Under the pieces are notes generated by a model. That model had not been told where the DNA came from, did no database searches, and worked only from the letters and a program-made list of their open reading frames with translations. DNA of 64,000 nucleotides from Barnesiella sp. (GTDB taxonomy: Bacteria > Bacteroidota > Bacteroidia > Bacteroidales > Muribaculaceae): positions 1 through 64,000 of the forward strand of contig JAAVFD010000022.1 of NCBI GenBank assembly GCA_014800945.1, in the 5' to 3' direction. Numbering within the stretch: position 1 is the first letter of the stretch; every line of letters starts with the position of its first letter. Below, in pieces: positions 27,754 to 36,229 of this stretch. The translations under genes and the position numbers were made by a program.

Positions 27754-28072
27754 TATAATGCGATTAAAATTGAAAACATGATAGTCAAAATGTATAACGC
27801 ATTTCAGGCATCAAAAGATTAGCGCGCGGTGAAATTGAAATACATAATCGCAAAAGTAATAAAAAGCACAATAATCCCACCCCCTACCTCCAATTATTTT
27901 TAGAGCCGGCTCTCTAACAAATGTTGGGGAACGGGGTCTTAATCTCAGAATTTATTCTTAGCTTTGTGTTTAGCATCAAAATAGTGTAACCCGACTTGCG
28001 TGATATCGATGTCAAGGACTTGATTGTAAGTGATAAAACAAGTCACAGCTAACGCTCAAACAAGCTACAAAC
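27754..28072. other. Divergent intergenic region between maeB and the DUF1016 pseudogene
   Basis: 319 bases with no supported gene. It contains the maeB promoter, a perfect 12-bp palindrome AGAGCCGGCTCT at 27902-27913, and a forward -7 box TAGCTTTG at 27959-27966 that would serve the pseudogene. Confidence 0.6.
27851..27858 (-). promoter_or_regulatory. -7 box TACTTTTG for maeB
   Basis: Exact TAnnTTTG match on the minus strand, about 97 bases before the maeB start. Confidence 0.65.
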
Positions 28073-28717
28073 ATGAAGCCGAATAAAATTGACATAGTGT
28101 CAGATTCAACTATGAATACCCTGTATAAAAGGGCATCCTCTGTCATCGAACAGGCTCGTGAAACCGCCTATAGGCAGGTCAACGAGGCGTTAGTGAAACG
28201 TAATTGGGATCTTGGAAAACTCATCGCTGAAGAGGAACTCAACGGACAGAATCGAGCTACCTACGGAGCTTCGATTATAAAAGACCTTTCCAAACGTCTT
28301 ACCGCTGCTTACGGCAAAGGATTTACCAAAAGCTATCTATATAGTTACGTTCTGTTCTACAAGACACATCTGACAATTTTCCAATCACCGATTGGAAAAT
28401 CAGCTAAGCTACTGTCTTGGACGCATTACTATATTCTCACCCAAGAGCTTAACGATGAAGCCCGTAAATGGTACGAAAGAGAAGCAACCCAAATATAAAG
28501 CCTTGCGGCTGAACTCGCTGAAAAGCTTACGGCAGAGCAGGAGGAATATCTTGAAGGAATTCTGAATTACGTCTGTGAGAACGGAGACATTCAGGTTGAT
28601 GTATTGCTCACCGAGTCACCCTTTGACGAAACGGATGAAGAAAGTGTTTTCCCCGGCAAATTCCAAAAGGCTGGTGAATTTGTAACTCTCTTGCAAAAAT
28701 CAATCACTGCGGCATAA
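28073..28717 (+). pseudogene. DUF1016 (YhcG-like) head joined to HsdR-like tail, with in-frame stop
   Basis: Residues 1-141 match the N-terminal domain of DUF1016/YhcG nucleases: NEALVKRNWDLGKLIAEEE, YGASIIKDLSKRLTAAYGKGF, LLSWTHYYILTQEL and WYEREA. Exactly where the family would continue toward its PD-(D/E)XK nuclease domain there is a TAA at 28496-28498. The same frame then stays open for 72 codons to 28717, reading LAEKLTAEQEEYLEGILNYV and ending LLQKSI, which resembles the extreme C-terminus of type I restriction HsdR subunits. The simplest reading is a deletion that fused the start of a YhcG gene to the end of hsdR in a former type I restriction locus, where such genes often sit together. 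A truncated protein could still be made. Confidence 0.7.
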
Positions 28718-28820
28718 ATAATGACAGATTAAATTCATTTAAGATGAGTCAATCGGAGTTCAGGAGTGGGTATTGGATTTATTATGGGGGAAATTTGGTG
28801 AATTTTTCGGTATATATTGC

Positions 28821-28828
28821 TAACTTTG
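28821..28828 (+). promoter_or_regulatory. -7 box TAACTTTG for ilvA
   Basis: Exact TAnnTTTG match, 61 bases before the ilvA start codon. Confidence 0.65.
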
Positions 28829-28889
28829 CGTGTGATGTCGGTTGTGTCGGCACCGGAATAAATAAATTACCAATTAATCAGTAAGTTAC

Positions 28890-30092
28890 ATGGCAAAATT
28901 GGATATAGCGGATGTGTTTAATGCCGCTAAAGTGCTCAACGATGTGGCGCGCCATCCGCGCCTTATAGGTCCTACAAAAATAAATCCGGAAGCGCAGGTT
29001 TATCTTAAGCCGGAGAATCTTCAGCACACCGGAGCGTTCAAGCTTCGTGGCGCTTACTATAAAATATCTCAGCTCACTCCGGAGGAGAAGGCTAAGGGTG
29101 TGATTGCCTGCTCTGCGGGAAACCATGCTCAGGGTGTAGCTCTCAGCGCTACTGCCAACGGTATCAAGTCGCTGATTTGTCTTCCTGCCGGTGCTCCTAT
29201 CTCTAAGGTAGAGGCAACCAAGGCTCTCGGTGCCGAGGTGTGCATGGTGCCGGGTGTTTATGACGATGCCTACGCTAAGGCTGTCGAGCTCCAGAAAGAG
29301 CATGGCTACACATTTGTTCATCCGTTCAATGATCCTCTTGTAATTGCCGGTCAGGGAACTATCGGTCTTGAGATTGTGGAGGAGATGCCGGATGTTGACG
29401 CGGTTGTTGTGCCTATTGGTGGCGGCGGACTTATTGCCGGCGTTGCATTTGCGGTTAAGACTCTCAATCCGAATGCAAAGGTGTATGGCGTTCAGGCAGA
29501 GGGTGCTCCCTCAATGGCTAAGAGCCTCAAGGATAATGAAAGGGTGCATCTTGACAGTGTGAGCACCATTGCAGACGGTATTGCTGTGAAGGAGCCGGGA
29601 GACCTTACTTATGAGCTCTGCAAGGAGTACGTTGATGAGGTGGTTACTGTTAATGATGACGAAATAGCAGCTGCAATTCTCAAGCTTATCGAGCAGCAGA
29701 AGCTTGTTGCCGAGGGTGCCGGAGCGGTGTCTGTTGCAGCGGTTATGTTTAACAAGCTTCCTATCAAGGGCAAGAAGGTTGTGTGTGTTGTCAGCGGCGG
29801 TAATATCGATGTTACAAGTCTTAACCGTGTGATAACCCGCGGACTTGTTAAGAGCGGTCGTGACTGCACAATTGGTATTAATCTGAGTGATAAGCCGGGA
29901 CAGTTGTCTAAGGTGTGCAGTGTGCTGGGTGATCTCGGTGCTAATATCCTTAGCGTACAGCATGAGCGCAACTCCACCAATACCCAGATAAACGGTTGCA
30001 CTCTGCGAGTGGAGATGGAAACCCGCAACCACAATCACATCAATGAGATTAAGAAAGGTCTCACAGATGCAGGTTTTGAGGTTGTAAGCTAA
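28890..30092 (+). CDS. ilvA: Threonine ammonia-lyase
   Basis: A 400-residue fold-type II PLP enzyme. The Schiff-base lysine lies in GAFKLRGAYYK near residue 51, the phosphate-binding loop GGGGLIAGV near 176, and CSAGNHAQGVA near 72 holds the substrate-loop Ser/Asn. A C-terminal ACT-like regulatory domain spans about 325-400 (GINLSDKPGQLSKVCSVLGDLGANILSV). It deaminates threonine to 2-oxobutyrate, the first step of isoleucine synthesis. The single ACT domain matches the short IlvA type, which may lack classic isoleucine inhibition. It is monocistronic, with its own promoter and terminator, and no ilv genes adjoin. Confidence 0.93.
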   Translation: MAKLDIADVFNAAKVLNDVARHPRLIGPTKINPEAQVYLKPENLQHTGAFKLRGAYYKISQLTPEEKAKGVIACSAGNHAQGVALSATANGIKSLICLPAGAPISKVEATKALGAEVCMVPGVYDDAYAKAVELQKEHGYTFVHPFNDPLVIAGQGTIGLEIVEEMPDVDAVVVPIGGGGLIAGVAFAVKTLNPNAKVYGVQAEGAPSMAKSLKDNERVHLDSVSTIADGIAVKEPGDLTYELCKEYVDEVVTVNDDEIAAAILKLIEQQKLVAEGAGAVSVAAVMFNKLPIKGKKVVCVVSGGNIDVTSLNRVITRGLVKSGRDCTIGINLSDKPGQLSKVCSVLGDLGANILSVQHERNSTNTQINGCTLRVEMETRNHNHINEIKKGLTDAGFEVVS

Positions 30093-30116
30093 TAAAGTTT
30101 GCTAAAATAAAAAGCT

Positions 30117-30149
30117 CAGACCCGGTTGCCGTCAACGCAGCCGGGTCTG
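30117..30149 (+). terminator. Hairpin terminator after ilvA
   Basis: CAGACCCGG pairs perfectly with CCGGGTCTG around a 15-base loop, 24 bases after the ilvA stop. The T-tract is short. Confidence 0.7.
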
Positions 30150-30170
30150 CTTGCTATTAACGCCCCGCAG

Positions 30171-30196
30171 GTATAAGTCTTATAAATCTTATAAGG
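30171..30196. repeat. AT-rich ATCTTATAAG repeats, third cluster
   Basis: TATAAGTCTTATAAATCTTATAAG-type repeat, the same motif as around the four-helix gene. Confidence 0.6.
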
Positions 30197-30224
30197 TGCG
30201 GGAATTCAGCTATTTACAAAAATT

Positions 30225-30272
30225 TTTCTTTGTAAAGAAAAAAAATCGGCAAAATCTTTCTTTGTAAAGAAA
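30225..30272. promoter_or_regulatory. Twin palindromes TTTCTTTGTAAAGAAA
   Basis: Two identical 16-bp copies of TTTCTTTGTAAAGAAA, at 30225-30240 and 30257-30272. The arms TTTCTT/AAGAAA are perfect inverted repeats. The centres are 32 bp apart, three helical turns, as expected for cooperative binding of a dimeric regulator. They lie about 70-115 bases upstream of the -7 box of the YjbR gene. Confidence 0.65.
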
Positions 30273-30339
30273 ATGCTATATAATTGACTGATATACAGGG
30301 TGTAATATTTTCGTTGCTTTTTATTTGCCGGTTATTTAG

Positions 30340-30347
30340 TAAATTTG
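30340..30347 (+). promoter_or_regulatory. -7 box TAAATTTG for the YjbR gene
   Basis: Matches TAnnTTTG, 30 bases upstream of the ATG at 30378; no -33 element at ideal spacing. Confidence 0.5.
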
Positions 30348-30377
30348 TCAGGGTTAGTTATTAATAACTGAGGTATT

Positions 30378-30743
30378 ATGAATGTAGAAACAATCAGAGA
30401 GTACTGCCTGTCGCTGCCTTTGGTAACCGAGGATATGGCATTTGGAGAGGATCATCTTCTATTCAGGGTTTGCAATAAGATTTTCGCTTGTATCGGTTTG
30501 ATGCACTCCGACTATTTTGTGGTTAAAACAGACCCGGATTACGCGATAGATCTGCGAGACCGTTACAGTGAAATAACTCCTGCTTGGCATTGGAACAAGA
30601 AGTACTGGAATCAGTTGAGTCTGGAAGGGTATCTTACCGATGATTTGATAAAGTCTCTGATTCGCCACAGTTATGCCGAGGTTGTGAAAAAACTGCCTTT
30701 GCGAATAAAGAAAGAGTTTCCTCAGATATTGGAAATTCAGTAG
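30378..30743 (+). CDS. MmcQ/YjbR family protein
   Basis: A 121-residue protein of the MmcQ/YjbR family. It begins MNVETIREYCLSLPLVTEDMAFGEDHLLFRV, with the family's FG-x-x-x-x-x-F-R-V block, continues KIFACIGL and ends TPAWHWNKKYWN...LIRHSYAEVVKKLP, which is the conserved YjbR C-terminal pattern. The fold resembles a double-wing DNA-binding domain but the function is not settled. The gene has its own promoter and, further upstream, two 16-bp palindromes that could be operators for it or for another regulator. Confidence 0.88.
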   Translation: MNVETIREYCLSLPLVTEDMAFGEDHLLFRVCNKIFACIGLMHSDYFVVKTDPDYAIDLRDRYSEITPAWHWNKKYWNQLSLEGYLTDDLIKSLIRHSYAEVVKKLPLRIKKEFPQILEIQ

Positions 30744-30751
30744 GGAAAAAG

Positions 30752-30759
30752 TAACTTTG
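30752..30759 (+). promoter_or_regulatory. -7 box TAACTTTG for the secreted phosphoesterase
   Basis: Exact TAnnTTTG match 27 bases before the ATG at 30787. Confidence 0.6.
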
Positions 30760-30786
30760 GGGTATATAACGTTAAACTAATATTCC

Positions 30787-31776
30787 ATGAACAAGCATAT
30801 CGGTATTATGAAATCATTCATCAAGATTGTGATTCTTTGTTGTGCCTTCACAGTAATGGCTCAGACTCCGGATAAGGGGATAAAATTTGGTATAGTGGCT
30901 GATATTCATCACGATATCATGCACGATGCTCCCGAGCGTTTGGCTGATTTTCTTGATGCCGCTAAGAGTAATGATGTTGATTTTATTATAGACTTGGGCG
31001 ATTTCTGTTTTGTGAAAGAGGAAAACCGCAATATGGTGAATTTATGGAACAGTTTTGCCGGTGATAAATATCATGTTCTTGGAAATCATGATATGGATAA
31101 TTGCACCAAGGAGGAGTATATGGATTTTTTAGGAATTCCCTCCCGCTATTATTCATTTGACAAAGGTGATTTCCATTTTATTGTGCTGGATGCCAATAAC
31201 CTGTACTCCGACGGTGTTTTTACTCCTTATGCCCACGGCAATTTCTATGTCGATATGTCCAAGCGTGAGTTTATTGATGACAAACAGATTGAGTGGCTGA
31301 AGAATGATTTGAAAAACACCGATAAGAGGTGCATAATTTTCTCGCATCAGTGTCTGGAGAACTCGGTCGGCAATCGCGAGACTGTCCGCAAAATATTTGA
31401 GGATGAAAATGAAAGAGCCGGTTTCAAAAAGGTTGTAGCCGCTTTTTCAGGTCATGATCATACTAATTATGAGAAGGTTATAAACGGGATTGTTTATGTG
31501 CAGATAAACAGTGCCTCAAACCAATGGGTTGGAGACGAGTACGAGTGTGACAGCCGTTTCTCGCCGGAAATTTATGCACGCCGTCCCTCGCTCAAAAAGG
31601 TAGTACCCTGGAAAGATAGCCTGTACGCGATAGTGACGATGGATAATTCGGGGTTTGATCTAAAGGGTAAAGCGAGTGAGTTCATAGCTCCCACACCTGA
31701 GGATTTGAAAATTCCTGCCGACTTCTTCCCATATCCGCTTGTGCCTTATATTAAGGATTTCAAATACAGCTTCTGA
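30787..31776 (+). CDS. Secreted calcineurin-like metallophosphoesterase
   Basis: A 329-residue exported protein (322 if the second ATG at 30808 is used, which gives a cleaner signal peptide ending VMAQ). Metal-binding motifs follow in order: GIVADIHHD, IIDLGDF, LGNHDMDN, IIFSHQC and FSGHDHTNY. This is the full set for a binuclear calcineurin-like phosphoesterase. The family includes purple-acid-like phosphatases and cyclic nucleotide phosphodiesterases; the substrate is unknown. It lies 43 bases after the YjbR gene but has its own promoter box. Confidence 0.87.
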   Translation: MNKHIGIMKSFIKIVILCCAFTVMAQTPDKGIKFGIVADIHHDIMHDAPERLADFLDAAKSNDVDFIIDLGDFCFVKEENRNMVNLWNSFAGDKYHVLGNHDMDNCTKEEYMDFLGIPSRYYSFDKGDFHFIVLDANNLYSDGVFTPYAHGNFYVDMSKREFIDDKQIEWLKNDLKNTDKRCIIFSHQCLENSVGNRETVRKIFEDENERAGFKKVVAAFSGHDHTNYEKVINGIVYVQINSASNQWVGDEYECDSRFSPEIYARRPSLKKVVPWKDSLYAIVTMDNSGFDLKGKASEFIAPTPEDLKIPADFFPYPLVPYIKDFKYSF

Positions 31777-31783
31777 TTATAGT

Positions 31784-34441
31784 TCAGCGCCTGATGGCTC
31801 TGATAACCTCTCCTGTCCAGAGAACCAGCGATGTGGTGGAAATAATTATCAGCCAATCGGTTAACCGCAGAGGCACAACCGAGAAAAACTCACCTCCGGC
31901 TGTAACAATCACTATCTGACCGATAAATATTATCAATGCAATCAGAATAAAACCGTTGCAGCCTTTCAGGTTAAGCGCAGATGTACCGCTGTTGAAAGCG
32001 CGGGCATTGAACATATTCCAGAACTGAAGGAATACGAAGAAAGTGAAGAATACCGACAATTCGTAAGGTGATAGTCCGGAGTCTTCACCGAAAGGCACTC
32101 GTCCTATCTGGGTCAGTGAGCTGATTTCCGTATGGTCAAGATAGTAAAGAAATCCGAGCAGGATTGCAAAGAAAAGCCCACCGGTATAAAAAATGAAGTG
32201 TCTCATTTTCTTGCTTATAATAAAAGCGTTGCGTGCCCTCGGATTTTCAAGCATCACTTCCGGGCTCGGAGGCAATGATGCGAGTGCCATAGCCGCAAAA
32301 GTGTCCATAATCAGGTTAACCCACAGCATCTGGGTGACGGTGAGTGGTGACTGCATACCCATGAATGCGCCACAAAGCACAATCAGGCAGGCGGCTACGT
32401 TAACTGTCATCTGAAACAGGATGAACCGCTGGATATTGATATATAATGAGCGACCCCACATTACCGCATGGCCGATTGATGAGAACGAGTTATCAATGAT
32501 GGTAATATCAGACGCTTCTTTGGCAACAGATGTGCCATCGCCCATTGATAACCCAACATGTGCGGCTTTCAGTGCCGGCGCATCGTTTGTTCCATCTCCG
32601 GTCACGGCTACAATCTCATTATTATCGCGCAATGCCTCTACAAGGCGTTTCTTATCCATCGGTCTTGCCCTGGCAATGATTTTCAAATCCTCCGCTTTGG
32701 TCCGGAGTTCGTCATCAGTCATAGCTGCTACTTCCGCCCCTGTGATTATATTCTTATCACTGTCTGTCCGGTCGTTCCATAGCCCTATCTCTCTGCCAAT
32801 CTCTTTAGCTGTAGCAGGGGTGTCTCCGGTAACTATTTTTATATTTATTCCTGCGGCTGAAACGGTTGCCACAGCATCCGGCACATCCCTGCGAACGGGA
32901 TCGGAAATGGCGGCTATTCCGGCAAAAATGAGATTGTCGGCGGTAACAATATTGTTATCTATGCCGGTTTCCCCCTCATTCAGTATGCAATAGGCAAATC
33001 CGAGAGTGCGCATAGCTTTGTCCTGATAGCCTTTCAGCGTTGAATCAATCTCAGCTTTGCTAATATCGGAGCCATTCCGGCATAAATCAAAAATTATTTC
33101 GGGCGCACCTTTAACATACAAAATTCTCTTGCCATCTTGCTTTTCAATTACGCTCGCCATATATTTACGCTCAGTGCTGAACGGTAGCTCTGCCACTTTT
33201 ACAGCACTATCTCTTAGCGCATTATAGTCTGTGCCTTTGCTGTCAAGCCACATCAGCAGGGCTCCTTCGGTAGGATTGCCGAGCACCTGCACTGTTCCGT
33301 CCGCCTGCTTTCCGAGCATTGCGGTTGAATTTACGGCAATACCCTCGTATATAAGGGGCATTTTGTCCTGAGGCACAAGGAAAAAAGTATCAGCAACCGT
33401 CATTCTGTTTTGGGTCAGGGTGCCGGTTTTGTCTGTGCATATCACAGTTGTGGCGCCCATGGTTTCGCAGGCATGCATCTTGCGGACCAGATTGTGGGTT
33501 CTTAACATTCTGCGCATTGAGTATGCCAGTGAAAGGGTTATCGCCATAGGCAGTCCCTCAGGCACGGCAACCGCAATGAGAGCTACGGCAATCATTATGG
33601 TTTGCAAAAGGTATGTTGTGAGGCTGACAAAATCGTAACTCGTGCTGTCGGTGAAATACACAATGAGTCTGCCTATTATAATCACTGCCGCGATGCCGTA
33701 TGCCACACGGGATATCAGTTTGCCGAGGTTTTCAAGCTGTTCGTCGAGCGGGGTCTTTACTCCGTCATCAATCTGAGCCGCCTCAAAAACTTTACCGTTT
33801 TCGGTTTGGTCGCCTACAGCGAGTACTCGCATCACTCCATGACCTTCCATAACTTTAGTGCCACGCAAAAGATGATTCGAGGGGAATGTGGCTTCAGGAT
33901 CAAACTGCTCCTGGTCAACTGATTTGTTGCATATCGGTTCGCCCGTGAGGGTGGATTCGTCAACACTCAGGCTCACAGCCTCAAGCAGTTCTCCATCAGC
34001 AGGAACCTCCTGTCCTGTGCTGATAATCACGATGTCGCCCACGACTATGTCGCGCCTCGGCACTTCCGTTACTGCACCGTTGCGATAAACCGTCACCGGC
34101 TCGTCATCATTAACCTTGTTGAGGATTTCAAACTCTTTTGAAGCCTTCTCCTCAAAGAAGAAAGAAAGCCCAGTGGCAAGGCAGATTGCGGCAAATATTC
34201 CTAACGGTTCAAAAAACACATTGAGCCCCTGATGCAGTCCGAGATATTCGTAAAATGAAATTGCAACAGACGCGATTCCGGCAATAAGCAAGATGATTAT
34301 CAGAGGGTCGGAAAATTTGTTGAGGAATAGTTTCCAAAGAGGAGTTTTTGCCGGTGGAGTGAGTAGGTTGACTCCGTGGCTGTTACGGCTGGAAATGACC
34401 TCGTTGTCGGTGAGACCGGTATATTTGGATTGTGTTGACAT
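31784..34441 (-). CDS. Calcium-transporting P-type ATPase (P2B-like)
   Basis: An 885-residue P2-type ATPase. Actuator-domain LTGEP lies near residue 167, the ion-binding PEGLPMAITLSLAYSM of TM4 near 298, the phosphorylation motif CTDKTGTLTQN near 337 and the hinge GDGTNDAPALK near 610. Ten transmembrane segments can be traced, with cation-transporter N- and C-terminal domains. PEGLP and the WVNLIMDTFAAMALAS segment of TM6 favour Ca2+ of the plasma-membrane (PMCA) type. It would export Ca2+ from the cytoplasm. Its own promoter lies about 50 bases upstream. Confidence 0.93.
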   Translation of the reverse strand: MSTQSKYTGLTDNEVISSRNSHGVNLLTPPAKTPLWKLFLNKFSDPLIIILLIAGIASVAISFYEYLGLHQGLNVFFEPLGIFAAICLATGLSFFFEEKASKEFEILNKVNDDEPVTVYRNGAVTEVPRRDIVVGDIVIISTGQEVPADGELLEAVSLSVDESTLTGEPICNKSVDQEQFDPEATFPSNHLLRGTKVMEGHGVMRVLAVGDQTENGKVFEAAQIDDGVKTPLDEQLENLGKLISRVAYGIAAVIIIGRLIVYFTDSTSYDFVSLTTYLLQTIMIAVALIAVAVPEGLPMAITLSLAYSMRRMLRTHNLVRKMHACETMGATTVICTDKTGTLTQNRMTVADTFFLVPQDKMPLIYEGIAVNSTAMLGKQADGTVQVLGNPTEGALLMWLDSKGTDYNALRDSAVKVAELPFSTERKYMASVIEKQDGKRILYVKGAPEIIFDLCRNGSDISKAEIDSTLKGYQDKAMRTLGFAYCILNEGETGIDNNIVTADNLIFAGIAAISDPVRRDVPDAVATVSAAGINIKIVTGDTPATAKEIGREIGLWNDRTDSDKNIITGAEVAAMTDDELRTKAEDLKIIARARPMDKKRLVEALRDNNEIVAVTGDGTNDAPALKAAHVGLSMGDGTSVAKEASDITIIDNSFSSIGHAVMWGRSLYINIQRFILFQMTVNVAACLIVLCGAFMGMQSPLTVTQMLWVNLIMDTFAAMALASLPPSPEVMLENPRARNAFIISKKMRHFIFYTGGLFFAILLGFLYYLDHTEISSLTQIGRVPFGEDSGLSPYELSVFFTFFVFLQFWNMFNARAFNSGTSALNLKGCNGFILIALIIFIGQIVIVTAGGEFFSVVPLRLTDWLIIISTTSLVLWTGEVIRAIRR

Positions 34442-34489
34442 ATTTTACTAAGTATTGAAACCACACTTACTTATAACATCAAAGCGGTG

Positions 34490-34497
34490 CAAAAGTA
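34490..34497 (-). promoter_or_regulatory. -7 box TACTTTTG for the P-type ATPase gene
   Basis: Exact TAnnTTTG match on the minus strand, about 49 bases before the start codon, immediately after the upstream gene's terminator. Confidence 0.65.
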
Positions 34498-34500
34498 CAC

Positions 34501-34534
34501 AAAAAAAGACGATGTGTCATTACGATACATCGTC
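34501..34534 (-). terminator. Rho-independent terminator after the SGNH gene
   Basis: GACGATGT pairs with ACATCGTC (34508-34534), followed on the minus strand by seven T residues. Confidence 0.85.
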
Positions 34535-34562
34535 TCTGTGCCATATTTGATATTTTTACGGG

Positions 34563-35900
34563 TCAGGGTTGTACCGCCCGAATTTTTGAGTAGGAGTCCT
34601 CGATACACTTTGGGCAACGCGCTTTTGAGCCCGGAATCTTAGGCGCGAGCGTGCGGGCAACCACTCCGTAGCCTCGTCCCATAAGGAAGTTATTTTCAAT
34701 AAAATCCGGATTAGCGGCATTGTCCCTGCCGATGAGGGGAGTGTAGATGTCAATAAAGCCGATGTTGTCATCTTCTGATGCGAGTCCGGCAAGCTGAATA
34801 TTGAAGGGGAGTGTCAGGGAGTCGTTCAACTCCGCCTCATTTCTGGGAATCAGTGCCATGATTTCAATTCGTGTGGAGTCCGCCGGTGCAAATTCCCTTA
34901 TTTTCGCAATCAGCTGTTTGTAGTTGTCAATTATAGCCGGGATATCCGCATCTTTTGCATAAAGCGGTGCTACACCGGTGTAAAGAAGTATTTCTGACGG
35001 AATCTCCTTGTTGCCGTTGGCGGTGAGTATGGGTTCCACAGCCTTGATCCATGCGTTGATGGATATTCCGCCGTATCCCCAGTTGGTACCGCGATTTTTA
35101 ACGTTAGGGTTAGCGAGAAGCTCGTGCCATTCTCCACCGTGAATCATCTCATCGCCGATAATGAGAATGTCGCCGGACTTAACCGGATATGCTCCGAAAT
35201 ATGTGAATCTCATGCCGAAGGAACTGTCATTGTAGCCGCAGTTGGTTTCCTCCATGTCGGGAGTATAGATAGATTTTAATCCGGTGTATGGGGCAAGTTT
35301 GTCAAGCCAAATTCTGTAGCCCTTAAAATTCAGGTGCAGGTTGTCATAGCTAAGCTCCTTGGTGAGGATTCCCTGCATATCATCGAATAGATTGATGAAT
35401 GTTGCACCCTGTGCCTCAACAAGCTGCTTAATCTTTGCATTGGTGGTGGCTATTATCTCAGGAGTGCGCTTACCGTTGTTGCTTGGCAGTATTGACTGTA
35501 CATAAACCTCGGTGGCGGGAGAACCCTGCTTGATGAGACGCGTCAGCTCCGATATTCTTGCAGCAATGCTATCCGGCTGCTTGAGATTCTCGTAAGCTAA
35601 ATCGTTAGTGCCGATGCCGATGAACACTTTAGCCGGCTTGAGGGAGATAACCGATCCGACGTTATCAATGAGTTCCGGTGTGGTAGCCCCTGAGTTACCC
35701 CTGTTAAGAACCTTCTGCTCAGAGCCGAGAGCCTCCCACCATTCATGCATATTGGTGATTGAATTGCCGAAAAACACAATTGCACTATCCTGAACCGGTA
35801 ATGCCTTGAACTGGTCAAACCGGTGATGCCGGAAAGGGGTGATTGCAAAAAGCGAAACAGCAAAAAGTGCTGCGGCGAGTGAAAATAAATTACGTTTCAT
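34563..35900 (-). CDS. Secreted tandem SGNH/GDSL esterase, second domain degenerate
   Basis: A 445-residue exported protein. The start is the ATG ending at 35900 (MKRNLFSLAAALFAVSLF), a clear signal peptide; an in-frame ATG 13 codons upstream spoils it. The first SGNH domain is complete: the Ser block FGNSIT near residue 45, NRGNSGATT (Gly), GTNDLA near 96 (Asn) and DNLHLNFKGY near 186 (Asp/His). Residues 235-445 look like a second copy (ILIIGDEMIHGG, NRGTNWGYGG, LLYTGVAP) in which the catalytic Ser and GTND are lost. It may deacetylate glycans. A terminator follows and a promoter precedes, so it is monocistronic. Confidence 0.82.
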   Translation of the reverse strand: MKRNLFSLAAALFAVSLFAITPFRHHRFDQFKALPVQDSAIVFFGNSITNMHEWWEALGSEQKVLNRGNSGATTPELIDNVGSVISLKPAKVFIGIGTNDLAYENLKQPDSIAARISELTRLIKQGSPATEVYVQSILPSNNGKRTPEIIATTNAKIKQLVEAQGATFINLFDDMQGILTKELSYDNLHLNFKGYRIWLDKLAPYTGLKSIYTPDMEETNCGYNDSSFGMRFTYFGAYPVKSGDILIIGDEMIHGGEWHELLANPNVKNRGTNWGYGGISINAWIKAVEPILTANGNKEIPSEILLYTGVAPLYAKDADIPAIIDNYKQLIAKIREFAPADSTRIEIMALIPRNEAELNDSLTLPFNIQLAGLASEDDNIGFIDIYTPLIGRDNAANPDFIENNFLMGRGYGVVARTLAPKIPGSKARCPKCIEDSYSKIRAVQP

Positions 35901-35947
35901 AATAATAAAAATAAGGTGTGGGCGATATAAACACCGCAAATCACAAG

Positions 35948-35955
35948 CAAATATA
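35948..35955 (-). promoter_or_regulatory. -7 box TATATTTG for the SGNH gene
   Basis: Matches TAnnTTTG on the minus strand, about 48 bases before the start. Confidence 0.5.
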
Positions 35956-35993
35956 TCACTTATTTAATTAATTACCACCATTCAATCATAATA

Positions 35994-36171
35994 TTGCGCA
36001 AAACCAAAGTGAAAGAACAGATAAAGGTTATTCGTTGCAGCATCATCCAAGAGCTATCCTGTTTATAAATCGTGGCGTTGCGCATAACTGCTATTGGTTG
36101 CGCAATCAGTAGAATATTACTAACTTTGCAAAATAAACGAGTATTACTAACGCATCAAACAATAGTGATGC
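35994..36171 (+). promoter_or_regulatory. fic promoter with TTGCGCA motifs and leader inverted repeat
   Basis: TTGCGCA occurs at 35994-36000, 36078-36084 and 36098-36104; the first and third extend to the palindrome TTGCGCAA. The third supplies the -33 TTG (36098-36100), followed after 20 bp by the -7 box TAACTTTG (36121-36128). In the leader, GCATCA/TGATGC (36152-36171) form an inverted repeat, and CGAGTATTACTA / CGAGTATCAGTA are direct repeats. This looks like repressor-controlled expression, perhaps by the winged-helix domain of the Fic protein itself. Confidence 0.6.
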
Positions 36172-36229
36172 AAGCAAAACAAATAAGAGTAATGCAATCT
36201 CAATAAAAACGAGTATCAGTAGCATAGAT

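Larger units (their letters stand above)
35901..36229. other. Divergent regulatory region between SGNH and fic genes
   Basis: 329 bases without a gene. It contains the reverse promoter box of the SGNH gene at 35948-35955, three TTGCGCA motifs, the fic promoter, and a fic leader with repeats. Confidence 0.6.

Noticed and set aside
27902-27913. Palindrome AGAGCCGGCTCT as an operator
   Set aside because: It is a single 12-bp palindrome away from both promoter boxes; too little to support a function.
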